From: Aciduricibacillus chroicocephali
GTDB taxonomy: Bacteria; Bacillota; Bacilli; Bacillales; Amphibacillaceae
Length of the DNA: 64,000 nt
Assembly (NCBI RefSeq): GCF_030762805.1
Contig: NZ_CP129113.1
Span: 2,618,001 to 2,682,000, forward strand
Direction: 5' to 3'
In this document: piece by piece, positions 54,588 to 62,576 of the stretch
Numbering within the stretch: the stretch's first letter is position 1
Layout: the number at the start of each line of letters is the position of its first letter
The notes under the pieces: generated by a model
Seen by the model: only the letters and a program-made list of their open reading frames with translations
What the model was told of the DNA's origin: nothing
Database searches by the model: none
Position numbers and translations under genes: made by a program

Positions 54588-55325
54588 TTGAGAACAGATA
54601 AACGAGCTGTCATAAATGTTTTGCCATTCACAAGCAATGCCGAAGCAGATTCACTCTGTTCTCCAAATGCTGCTCATTCCAAGCAACGCTTTAGTGAATT
54701 GCAACATGTCATTGATGGGGTGTTGGTGAAAGGAGTTGATTACGGGCTAATCAACGGCTACTCAAAACCAACGCTACTAAAGCCCGGAGCGGAGAAGTTA
54801 TGTGATGTGTTCGGTTTTGCAAAAGGCACAGAGGTCGTTAATCGTATTGAAAGATGGGATGATGGAATTTTTGCATATGAAGTGAAGGTTACCCTGACAC
54901 AAAAGGACAGTGGGGTGATTGAATCTGAAGGCTTGGGTTCATGCAATAGTAAAGAGTCTGCCTTTCATCATCAGGACCCTTATACAATTGTTAATAACAT
55001 ACTGAAGATGGCAAAGAAGCGCGCGTTGATTGATGCAGTATTATCAGCAACACAATCTAGCGGGATCTTCACTCAAGATATTGAGGATTTCTCAAAAACA
55101 AATAATATCAGCTCAGAAGAGTCGGTAACGAAAGTGCAGCTCCAAAAGATCTTTCAACTGGTCGATCAAATGAGACTGCCAACAGACGTAGCAAAAGAAA
55201 TGATGAAGATGTATTTTGCAGTCGAGCGGAGTACGCAGTTAACTAAGGAACAAGCAGCAAAGTTCATCGAGGACTTGCTTATATTAAAAGATGCAAGAGA
55301 CATGGATGAAGATCATCATAAATAA
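54588..55325 (+). CDS. Phage/plasmid-type protein, possibly of the single-strand-annealing class
   Basis: A 245-residue protein. KPTLLKPGAEKLCDVFGF near the start and NNILKMAKKRALIDAVL around residues 145-165 match a group of uncharacterised phage and integrative-element proteins. The KMAKKRA...DA pattern also occurs in RecT/Rad52-like annealing proteins. That assignment is tentative. The start is TTG at 54588, ten bases after GGGAGG; a TTG at 54567 precedes the ribosome binding site. Two terminators separate it from radC. Confidence 0.65.
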   Translation: MRTDKRAVINVLPFTSNAEADSLCSPNAAHSKQRFSELQHVIDGVLVKGVDYGLINGYSKPTLLKPGAEKLCDVFGFAKGTEVVNRIERWDDGIFAYEVKVTLTQKDSGVIESEGLGSCNSKESAFHHQDPYTIVNNILKMAKKRALIDAVLSATQSSGIFTQDIEDFSKTNNISSEESVTKVQLQKIFQLVDQMRLPTDVAKEMMKMYFAVERSTQLTKEQAAKFIEDLLILKDARDMDEDHHK

Positions 55326-55326
55326 G

Positions 55327-55369
55327 AAGCACATGGATTGCCAAGCTTTCGCAATCAATGTGCTTTTTT
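55327..55369 (+). terminator. Terminator after the annealing-type gene
   Basis: AAGCACATGGATTGC pairs with GCAATCAATGTGCTT, with minor mismatch, followed by TTTT. Confidence 0.8.
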
Positions 55370-55463
55370 AGTGCAAAGAATTAGGTGAGGTCATCTAGCC
55401 ATGAACTCACCTACAAACTTTTATTCAGGAACAGTATATCGAAATACATGTATTCACTCAATC

Positions 55464-55493
55464 AGGAGAGACGTTCAACGTCTCTCCTTTTTC
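55464..55493 (+). terminator. Hairpin terminator upstream of radC
   Basis: AGGAGAGACGT and ACGTCTCTCCT form a tight stem followed by TTTT. It lies 36 bp before the radC start and may act as an attenuator. Confidence 0.75.
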
Positions 55494-55528
55494 ATTTACA
55501 CAAAAACAAACATATTGGAGGAATTATA

Positions 55529-56137
55529 ATGAACAACACAATGGACAAACAATCTTTTAGAAGCCTATTGGCAGTTACAACTCGTGAGAAGGAGGATGGA
55601 TATGTGGTGAATAAATTGTTCAACCTCTACCCATCAATCCAGGAATTACTTGACGTCACAGAGGAGGAGTTGCTGCAGATTAAAGGCGTTGGACGAGCAA
55701 AGTCTAAACAGATCCTTGCTGCACTTCAGCTTGCAAACATGAACCCCTGCACAGTTGAACAAAGATTTAAAATCGGTTCTCCTGAAGATGCATATGAATA
55801 TTTAAATGATATGAAGTATTTGACCCAAGAACACTTTGTTGTACTTGGTTTGAATACGAAAAATGAGATTGCCTTTCGAGAAACAGTCTTTGTTGGTTCA
55901 TTAAATGCTTCAATCGTCCATCCACGTGAGACATTTAAATATCTGATTCGCCGTAGCTGTGCAAGTGCTATTGTTGCTCATAACCATCCTTCCGGCGATC
56001 CCTCTCCTAGTCATGAGGACATCCAAGTGACAAAGCGATTGGCAGAAGCCGGAAAGGTAATTGGAATAGAGGTACTTGATCACATCATTGTTGGTGCACA
56101 ATCATATATTTCACTTAAAGAAAAAGGATATCTGTAA
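55529..56137 (+). CDS. radC: RadC/JAB-domain protein of the mobile-element type
   Basis: A 202-residue protein. Residues 30-70 form a helix-hairpin-helix region (LLQIKGVGRAKSKQILAALQ). Residues 80-202 form the JAB domain with its metal motif HNHPSGDPSPSHED. RadC proteins of this kind are common on plasmids, prophages and genomic islands, often near restriction or anti-restriction genes; the biochemical role remains unsettled. The ATG at 55529 follows GGAGGAATTATA; an upstream extension to 55385 crosses a terminator hairpin. Confidence 0.9.
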   Translation: MNNTMDKQSFRSLLAVTTREKEDGYVVNKLFNLYPSIQELLDVTEEELLQIKGVGRAKSKQILAALQLANMNPCTVEQRFKIGSPEDAYEYLNDMKYLTQEHFVVLGLNTKNEIAFRETVFVGSLNASIVHPRETFKYLIRRSCASAIVAHNHPSGDPSPSHEDIQVTKRLAEAGKVIGIEVLDHIIVGAQSYISLKEKGYL

Positions 56138-56555
56138 ATGAATTTACCGAGAGTCGGCAATTTGTCGGCTCTCATATATCTATTGGGCTGTAATTAAGCT
56201 ATCTACTAAAATTTTTGCTTACTTCCTCACATTGCTAAGTGAGAATCCCAATCTATCAGGGTTTTCTACTACTAGAATAAAACCTTAATTTTTTGCAGCA
56301 TGAACTCTATGTCTCTAATACCACCAATATCGTATTTGTAACATCGGTTGATTTGATTATACAAAAATACCTCTTATATATGTTGCTGTAGATGTACGTG
56401 TTGCTCCGCCCATGTCCCTTGGTATATAAGCGTTTACTAAAGGTTGTCTGCTATTACAAAAACATATAGCAGACAACACTATCCGAAGTAAATAGACACT
56501 CTTATTACAAATTAAACGGAACGAAGTTCGAATAATCATTTATGCTTTATATCCC
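56138..56555. other. Spacer between radC and the DUF262 gene
   Basis: About 420 bp. A hairpin at 56149-56173 (GAGAGTCG with CGGCTCTC) probably ends the radC transcript. The minus-strand frame at 56357-56539 lacks a ribosome binding site and coding character. Nothing else is recognised. Confidence 0.45.
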
Positions 56556-58310
56556 CTAAAAAATAGCCTTCAGCTTTGTTTTCAATAGTACTTCTCTTTC
56601 TTCAATAAACTGTGGGAAGTCAGTGAACTCTAAACAATTCTCAGGGATAAGATGTGTTTCGCACATTTTCTGAATACTGATTCCTTGTTTTTTGGATTCA
56701 TGTTCTACCCATTCCTTTAGTGATCGATCCTGCTTTGACATGTTTTCGTTGGCATCAAGCATTTGTAGATTTAAAATGCTATTGTTCGAATATGCATCTA
56801 GATAAAGTTCATGTTCATTTATATCTATTCCTTTGGTCTGCAGATTCTCTTTCTTAAACTGCGAAATAGGGTGGACATGGTCTTTGTGGAAAACACCATT
56901 TTGATAGTCGAGATTTGGATATAGCAGTGCTAACAGACTGAATGCCAAATTATCATCTTTTTGAGTCAGCAGAAGATTCTCTATATATTCTTCGTTCAGA
57001 GTCATTTCCTTTGTCGTGCCTTTCAGCTTCAAAACAATTTCTTTTGCTGGGAACTGCGTAATAGTACTTTTGATCTTTTCAGCTTCAAGTTTAGTTGTGA
57101 AGACGCTACGGATGCTCATCAATACTGTATCGGCCTGTCCACCGAAGACACGAGACACAAGTGCTAAGTTAAGCCATTTTTTAATAATCTTGCGGTCGGC
57201 TTCATACTGCTTTGTGCTGACTATTTTTTGGCTGTCTCCCCTATGATACATATAATAAATAATTGGAATAAGTGCGTTCTTCGATGTCAGCGTTGAATCA
57301 AAATATCCAAATCTCTTTACCAATTGGAAAGCAGATAGAATTGAATTTCTGATGTCTTCCCAATGCTTTTCGAACACTATAGCATTATCGGAACTGAAAT
57401 TCGATACTTTGAATTTTATGTCTTTACTGTGGAGATATAGAAATGTCTTTAGGATAAAGTCCTTCGTTATTGAAAAGCCCTCGTCTCTTACTTCATCAAC
57501 AAGACCGTAAATTTCCTTTCTTGCATCCTTCACTGTCCAATTAGCAATAGCGATGGACATAATCAAGTCTGAGAAGCTTAATGGCTCTCCTCCACTATTA
57601 ATTCGGATAAAGATGTTCAGCGCCTTGTCTAGACTCTGCTCTTTCTCAAGAAAATAGTTAATCGAGAATGTTGTATGTATTTTTTCATGAAGCTTGGCTA
57701 ACGTTTCATAGGTGAATTGACTATCTTTGTACCCTTTGTTATCGAGAAACTTATTAAATTCAAAAGCATTGGCCAAGTTCATAATATCCCCAACTTTGAA
57801 CCATTTCTCAGGATGACTAGCGTACTGCTTGTTAGTCAAAAATCTAAACTCATACAGAGAACCGTCCTCCGAGTCTTTCTGCGGCTCTAGAATATTTAGG
57901 TACAACTTCCGTGTCGGAATATTATCTTCATTATCCTTCCACCGGACACGTGGCTTTTTGTACGCGTAGCTACCTTTTAGACCAATGTAAATAGATGTAA
58001 GTCTTTGCTGACCGTCGAGTACAGCCGTAAAATCATGAAGCCCGTTTGTGTCCATTTCTTCATTATGTGTTTTGAAATACTCCCTGTATTCCTTCAGAAA
58101 GCGGTAGAATTTATATTCATTCTTCGTTTGCCCCTCAACTCTCCAGAACAAAAAGGAACTTATCGGATAGTCTTGCATTATGGAATCAAACAGCCATTCA
58201 ATACTTTCATCGGTCCACTCGAATTCCCTTTGAATTGCAGGCAGCAAATATCTATTTTGTTCTATATTCTCGATAGCCTGGGCAATCGTAATTGGTGCTT
58301 GGAATGACAT
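56556..58310 (-). CDS. DUF262-DUF1524 restriction-type protein (GmrSD/SspE-like)
   Basis: A 584-residue protein. The N-terminal DUF262 domain has the ParB-like nucleotide-handling motif VLDGQQRLTSIYIGL, preceded by LLPAIQREFEWTDESIEWLF. The C-terminal DUF1524 region has the HNH-type nuclease motif KDHVHPISQF and the following SNNSILNLQML. Together this is the layout of GmrSD, which restricts glucosylated phage DNA, and of SspE, which senses phosphorothioate DNA. No dnd or ssp genes are present, so it may act alone against modified phage DNA. The ATG follows GGGAGAACG. It is the cargo gene nearest rlmH. Confidence 0.88.
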   Translation of the reverse strand: MSFQAPITIAQAIENIEQNRYLLPAIQREFEWTDESIEWLFDSIMQDYPISSFLFWRVEGQTKNEYKFYRFLKEYREYFKTHNEEMDTNGLHDFTAVLDGQQRLTSIYIGLKGSYAYKKPRVRWKDNEDNIPTRKLYLNILEPQKDSEDGSLYEFRFLTNKQYASHPEKWFKVGDIMNLANAFEFNKFLDNKGYKDSQFTYETLAKLHEKIHTTFSINYFLEKEQSLDKALNIFIRINSGGEPLSFSDLIMSIAIANWTVKDARKEIYGLVDEVRDEGFSITKDFILKTFLYLHSKDIKFKVSNFSSDNAIVFEKHWEDIRNSILSAFQLVKRFGYFDSTLTSKNALIPIIYYMYHRGDSQKIVSTKQYEADRKIIKKWLNLALVSRVFGGQADTVLMSIRSVFTTKLEAEKIKSTITQFPAKEIVLKLKGTTKEMTLNEEYIENLLLTQKDDNLAFSLLALLYPNLDYQNGVFHKDHVHPISQFKKENLQTKGIDINEHELYLDAYSNNSILNLQMLDANENMSKQDRSLKEWVEHESKKQGISIQKMCETHLIPENCLEFTDFPQFIEEREVLLKTKLKAIF

Positions 58311-58469
58311 TTAACGTTCTCCCCTGTCTATTTGAACTATTTTACTATATATCCAATTTTCATCCTTGATATTTTCACATGCTTGCAGAAGGTTTTCCTC
58401 ATTTATTGATGCTTCATCCTTAAGAAAAGAAATGTATAAGGAGATCCTTTCCCCCTTAGTATTTCACCC

Positions 58470-58490
58470 TTATTTATGGTACGGCTCTCC
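58470..58490. repeat. rlmH-proximal att-like direct repeat
   Basis: The last 21 bp of rlmH (encoding GEPYHK and the stop) match the repeat at 43502-43522 at 18 of 21 positions. This is the position of the SCC attachment site in staphylococci. Confidence 0.8.
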
Positions 58491-58949
58491 CTTAATAATC
58501 CTAAACCCCCGATAAACCTGCTCCACCAACACCAATCTCATCAACTGATGCGGGAATGTCATCTTCGAAAAGCTTAATGCAAAATCACTTCGCTCCCTCA
58601 CCTGTTCACTCAAACCCAAGGAGCCGCCAATCACAAAGGCAATCTTGCTCTTCCCGTATGTCATAAGCTCGTCCATCTTGGCAGCGAGCTGCTCACTTGT
58701 CAGCATCTTTCCGTTAATTTCGAGCGTGATCACATATGTATCCTGATTGATATGAGATAGGATGCGTTCGCCTTCTTTCTGTTTGACGATTTCTCCTTCT
58801 GCGTCGCTCATTGTTTCGGGTGCCTTCTCGTCAGGTACTTCAACAATTTCACACTTTGCATAGGCGCCTAGGCGCTTTAAGTATTCCGCGATGCCTTGCT
58901 TTAAATACTTTTCCTTTAACTTGCCGACTGTAATGATTGTTATTTTCAT
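58470..58949 (-). CDS. rlmH: 23S rRNA (pseudouridine-1915-N3) methyltransferase
   Basis: A 159-residue SPOUT methyltransferase, full length. It starts [20 protein letters not shown], contains the SAM-knot sequence [13 protein letters not shown], and ends [19 protein letters not shown]. It methylates pseudouridine 1915 in helix 69 of 23S rRNA. Its 3' end doubles as the attachment site of the adjacent island; insertion keeps the reading frame intact. Confidence 0.97.
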   Translation of the reverse strand: MKITIITVGKLKEKYLKQGIAEYLKRLGAYAKCEIVEVPDEKAPETMSDAEGEIVKQKEGERILSHINQDTYVITLEINGKMLTSEQLAAKMDELMTYGKSKIAFVIGGSLGLSEQVRERSDFALSFSKMTFPHQLMRLVLVEQVYRGFRIIKGEPYHK

Positions 58950-59355
58950 GGGATCCGTCCGTTCTATGATGTTTTATCAATAATTGTCTGTTATTGTATC
59001 CAATGCACTAGATATTAAGTATTATTTTACCACATATGGTTGTATTTATAGATAATATGTCGGAACTTCTTGTGCTAATTTGTGTTTTTAATGTATTCCT
59101 CACACAAAAAAAAAACCAGAGGAACCTTCCTCTGGTTTTCGTTAGCCTTCTTAATAAAAGCGACTCTATATCAAAATTAAGAAACCATAAGTAATTGCTT
59201 ACCATGACCCTATCCATGTCTTTCTCCCTCTTTCCAGTAAATTTACATTGCTAAATAGTGCGAAATTATTTATATTTTTATATATACAATGAAACGAATA
59301 TTTATTCAAAAACGTATTTATATACGATTCTTAACATAAAGGAGTCCTGAACAAC
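58950..59355. other. Spacer between rlmH and the transporter gene, with a possible short minus transcript
   Basis: On the minus strand TTGAAT, 17 bp, TATATA resembles a promoter near 59310-59280. GAGGGAG followed by an ATG at 59217 comes next, then a strong terminator at 59139-59105. The transcript would be roughly 160 nt. The open frame runs on through the terminator hairpin, so a non-coding RNA or a remnant is as likely as a peptide gene. Confidence 0.3.
59105..59139 (-). terminator. Strong minus-strand terminator
   Basis: AAAACCAGAGGA pairs with TCCTCTGGTTTT and on the minus strand is followed by about ten T. Confidence 0.8.
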
Positions 59356-60783
59356 ATGAGCGCACCTGAGATTAACAAGACTAATGAAGTTCCACCAATT
59401 AAAAAAGACAAAAAAGCAATCAATATTAATGCATTCGTCCTTCTGTTCAGTGTCATCGTCATTGCAGCGGTTCTGACATATATCATCCCAGCAGGTGAAT
59501 ATGACCGTATTGAAAAAGATGGACGTACGCTCGTTGTACCGAATTCTTACCATGCAGTAGACTCTGCGCACGCAGGGTTCTTTGATATTTTCCGCAGTAT
59601 TCATACTGGACTCGTAAATAGCGGTGGAATCATCTTCTTCGTATTGATGGTCGGGGGTGCCTTTGGCATTCTGAAGGCGACAGGTACGCTTGATGCGCTG
59701 ATGATCAGCCTGACTCGTTCTATTAAAAATAAACAATTACTTCTCATTCCTGTTCTTATGCTTTGCTTCGCAGTTGGCGGAACACTCATGGGAATGGCTG
59801 AGGAAACACTCGTTTACATTGCAATCATCACACCGCTCGTCATCGCGCTTAAGCTCGATGCAATTGTCGGTTTCGCCATCGTTTCTCTTGGGGCAAATAT
59901 CGGCTTCATGAGTGCCGTTCTGAATCCTTTCAATGTCGGTGTTGCTCAATCGATCGCTGAGCTACCGACATTCTCCGGCTTCGGTCTGAGACTTGCTTTG
60001 TTGGCGACGCTTTACGTTGCTGGTGTGCTCTACGTATACCGCTACGCGAAGAAAATCCAGGCTAATCCGGAGCTCAGATTTGTCAGCGACAGCAAGAGCA
60101 GTCAGCACGTTGATGTAGATGAAAATATGAAGATGACGAAGCGCCATAAGTTGATTCTTGCCATCTTCCTTTTGAACTTCATTACACTCATTTTCGGTGT
60201 CATCCGTTACCATTGGTATATTACTGAGATTGCCGGTCTCTTCCTATTGTTCGGCATCATTATCGGCATTGTCGGGAAGCTTAAGCCTGGACAGATTGCT
60301 GACAGTTTCATTGAAGGAACAAGAGAGATGGTTGGCGGTGCGCTAATCATTGGATTCGCCCAAGCAATTCTTGTTATCGTTCAAGACGGTAAGATTGTTG
60401 ACTCAATCCTTTACCATGCTTCTTTGGTACTTGGCCATTTGCCAGCGACATTGAATGCAATCGGAATGTTCATTATGCAGCTCTTCTTGAACTTCCTCGT
60501 TCCATCCGGAAGTGGACAGGCCGCTCTTACAATGCCGATCATGGCGCCGCTTGGTGACCTCATTGGTGTAACACGCCAGACCACGGTTCTTGCGTTCCAG
60601 CTTGGTGACGGGATTTCCAATTCAATCTTCCCGACAGTCGGGATTTTGCTTGCGGGCTTGGCGATTGCAGGTATACCATATACGAAGTGGGTCAAATGGG
60701 TACTGCCGTTCATTTTGATCGAGGTTGCCATCGCAGCATGCTTCCTGATCATTGCACAGCTCATCCATTACGGACCGTTTTAA
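59356..60783 (+). CDS. YfcC/DcuC-family membrane transporter
   Basis: A 475-residue membrane protein with about 12 helices. The family marks are AAVLTYIIPAGEYDR after the first helix, GTLMGMAEETLVYIAIITPL, and NFLVPSGSGQAALTMPIMAPLGD. Relatives carry C4-dicarboxylates, peptides or amino-acid conjugates. The next gene, 39 bp downstream, encodes an M20 amidohydrolase, so import of an N-acylated amino acid or dipeptide followed by hydrolysis is a reasonable guess. The ATG follows AAAGGAGTCC. Confidence 0.9.
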   Translation: MSAPEINKTNEVPPIKKDKKAININAFVLLFSVIVIAAVLTYIIPAGEYDRIEKDGRTLVVPNSYHAVDSAHAGFFDIFRSIHTGLVNSGGIIFFVLMVGGAFGILKATGTLDALMISLTRSIKNKQLLLIPVLMLCFAVGGTLMGMAEETLVYIAIITPLVIALKLDAIVGFAIVSLGANIGFMSAVLNPFNVGVAQSIAELPTFSGFGLRLALLATLYVAGVLYVYRYAKKIQANPELRFVSDSKSSQHVDVDENMKMTKRHKLILAIFLLNFITLIFGVIRYHWYITEIAGLFLLFGIIIGIVGKLKPGQIADSFIEGTREMVGGALIIGFAQAILVIVQDGKIVDSILYHASLVLGHLPATLNAIGMFIMQLFLNFLVPSGSGQAALTMPIMAPLGDLIGVTRQTTVLAFQLGDGISNSIFPTVGILLAGLAIAGIPYTKWVKWVLPFILIEVAIAACFLIIAQLIHYGPF

Positions 60784-60822
60784 TTACTTCAATAGACTTA
60801 CACAACGCACTGGAGGCGCATC

Positions 60823-61983
60823 ATGTTTAACACACAATTTGCAGATAACGAACTTGTCGACTGGGCTATCGGCCAGCGCCGACATTTCCATATGTATCCG
60901 GAACTCTCCGGACAGGAATATGAGACGGCCGCCCGTGTCAAATCACTTCTTGAGGAATTCGGTATTCCGCTCCTTGACGGCTTCTCTGCTCCGAATGTGA
61001 TCGGCTATTTCAAAGGTACGGAAGGCAAACGGACAATTGCGCTCAGAGCTGATATGGATGCTTTACCAATCGTCGAAGAGGGCGAGGACAGACCGTATCT
61101 TTCTACAGTTCCTGGCGTCATGCACGGCTGCGGCCATGATGGTCATACAGCGACATTGCTCGCGGCAGCTAAATGGATGAGCCAAAATCCTGAACTAGTG
61201 AAAAACAATATCATCTTGATTTTCCAAAGTTCCGAGGAAGCTTCACCAAGTGGGGCTCAGCAGCTTATGAAAGAAGGCGTCCTTGATAAAGCAGATGTCA
61301 TCTACGGCATTCACTATATGTCGAATATGCCTCTCGGTCAGGTTGGCTTTGAAGAAGGCTATGCAATGGCATCAAGCGATGACTTTGACATTATCATTGA
61401 AGGTAAAGGCGGTCATGGTGGTAACCCTCATGAGACAATCGATCCGATTTACATTTCGACTCATCTCATTCAGGCATTCCAATCGATCGTAAGTCGAAAC
61501 CTGAACCCGTTGAAGAGTGGGGTCATTTCTGTAGGTGGCATTTATGGCGGGGATTCATACAATGTCATTCCTGATAAGGTCACTTTGAAAGGGACAATCC
61601 GTGCACTTACTTTCGAAGGTGCAAAGACGATGATTGAGAAGACAGAGCAACTCACGAAGTCTATTTGCGAAGGTTTTGGTGCGAAGGGTCACTTCACTCT
61701 TATTGAAGGGACACCGCCACTTTATAACCATCCTGAAGCTTGTAAGACTGCTGAAAAAATTATCCGTAAGACATTCGGTGATGATTTGTTCACACCTATT
61801 GAGGCAGTTTTCGGAGCAGAAGACTTCTCTTACTATTTGAAAGAGAAGACAGGGGCTTTCGTCAATATCGGCATGCAGGGGCCAAAGAGCCAGTACCCGC
61901 ATCATCATCCGAAGTTCGACTTGGATGAAGCGGCTATGCCGGCAGGGATTGAACTAATGATTAAATTCGCCTTGGAAGGCTGA
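60823..61983 (+). CDS. M20-family amidohydrolase (N-acyl-amino-acid / hippurate hydrolase type)
   Basis: A 386-residue zinc or manganese hydrolase. Metal-binding residues are in HGCGHDGHTA and FQSSEEASPSGAQ, and later in FGAEDFSYYL. A dimerisation lid is inserted around residues 175-290. It cleaves amide-linked acyl or aminoacyl groups. It is cotranscribed with the YfcC-type transporter. The ATG follows ACTGGAGG. The substrate is not determined. Confidence 0.92.
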   Translation: MFNTQFADNELVDWAIGQRRHFHMYPELSGQEYETAARVKSLLEEFGIPLLDGFSAPNVIGYFKGTEGKRTIALRADMDALPIVEEGEDRPYLSTVPGVMHGCGHDGHTATLLAAAKWMSQNPELVKNNIILIFQSSEEASPSGAQQLMKEGVLDKADVIYGIHYMSNMPLGQVGFEEGYAMASSDDFDIIIEGKGGHGGNPHETIDPIYISTHLIQAFQSIVSRNLNPLKSGVISVGGIYGGDSYNVIPDKVTLKGTIRALTFEGAKTMIEKTEQLTKSICEGFGAKGHFTLIEGTPPLYNHPEACKTAEKIIRKTFGDDLFTPIEAVFGAEDFSYYLKEKTGAFVNIGMQGPKSQYPHHHPKFDLDEAAMPAGIELMIKFALEG

Positions 61984-62002
61984 TCTCCAATATATTGCTA
62001 TC

Positions 62003-62054
62003 GAACATTCCATCGTATCCGGCGCTTGTCGGAATGCGGTGGAATGTTTCTTAT
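62003..62054 (+). terminator. Terminator after the amidohydrolase gene
   Basis: GAACATTCCATCG pairs with CGGTGGAATGTTT across an internally structured loop, then TCTTATT. Confidence 0.65.
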
Positions 62055-62102
62055 TAAAAAGGGAATGTTACTCAAATAGGATGCAATACAGGAGGGATTA
62101 AC

Positions 62103-62456
62103 TTGAGTAAGCATTTTCTTTCAATGCAGGAGCTCGATGATCGTTTGAAAGCCTTGAAAGGTTCAGAGATCGAGGTTCAGAAAAAGGAACAGCAAGATTT
62201 GGACATCGTTCATATCGCACTCGATGACGTGAGATATGATAAAGACTTCCATAAGTTCGACGAGTATGAAGCGGAGTATACGTTAGAGCTGCATGGCGTA
62301 GGGACGATTGAAACAGACGTAGGCAATGCTGTTCCGCTTCCATCGCCGGTTTATGAGATTGCGCTTGATGTAGATACAATGCGTGAATATGAAGAAGATG
62401 ATCATGAGTTGATCATCTCGACAGAGCGTGCGGTTTATAAAATCAAAAAAGTATAA
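62103..62456 (+). CDS. Hypothetical protein
   Basis: A 117-residue acidic soluble protein (LSMQELDDRLKALKGSEIEVQ at the start, ELIISTERAVYKIKKV at the end), probably beta-rich. No family is recognised. The start is TTG at 62103 after GGAGGGATTAA, a strong site. It is placed between the amidohydrolase and the DUF2157 gene, with no obvious link to either. Confidence 0.7.
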   Translation: MSKHFLSMQELDDRLKALKGSEIEVQKKEQQDLDIVHIALDDVRYDKDFHKFDEYEAEYTLELHGVGTIETDVGNAVPLPSPVYEIALDVDTMREYEEDDHELIISTERAVYKIKKV

Positions 62457-62576
62457 GCAGATGAAGGCCTGACAGATGGAGATGATTCCGGATGTTTGGC
62501 TTTTTCTAATTTCCTGGGAATCTTTGCTACACAGTTATGCTATGATTTAATTAACATAATATAGGAGGTGGCAAAT

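Larger units (their letters stand above)
43502..58490. mobile_element. SCC-like defence island inserted at the 3' end of rlmH
   Basis: A 15-kb segment bounded by near-identical direct repeats, one of them the rlmH terminus, exactly where staphylococcal cassette chromosomes integrate. Cargo: IS1182-type remnant, degraded membrane gene, methylase-like protein, YgjP-type peptidase, complete type I restriction system, small recombination-type module with RadC, and a DUF262-DUF1524 protein. No ccr serine recombinase is encoded in the window, so it is either a remnant or mobilised in trans. Several cargo genes are more AT-rich than the flanking core genes. Confidence 0.75.

Noticed and set aside
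56357-56539. 60-codon minus-strand frame between radC and the DUF262 gene
   Set aside because: No ribosome binding site, no recognisable similarity, composition typical of spacer DNA.
43502-58490. Interpretation of the island as a prophage
   Set aside because: No capsid, terminase, portal, lysis or integrase genes are present; cargo and boundaries fit an SCC-like element better.
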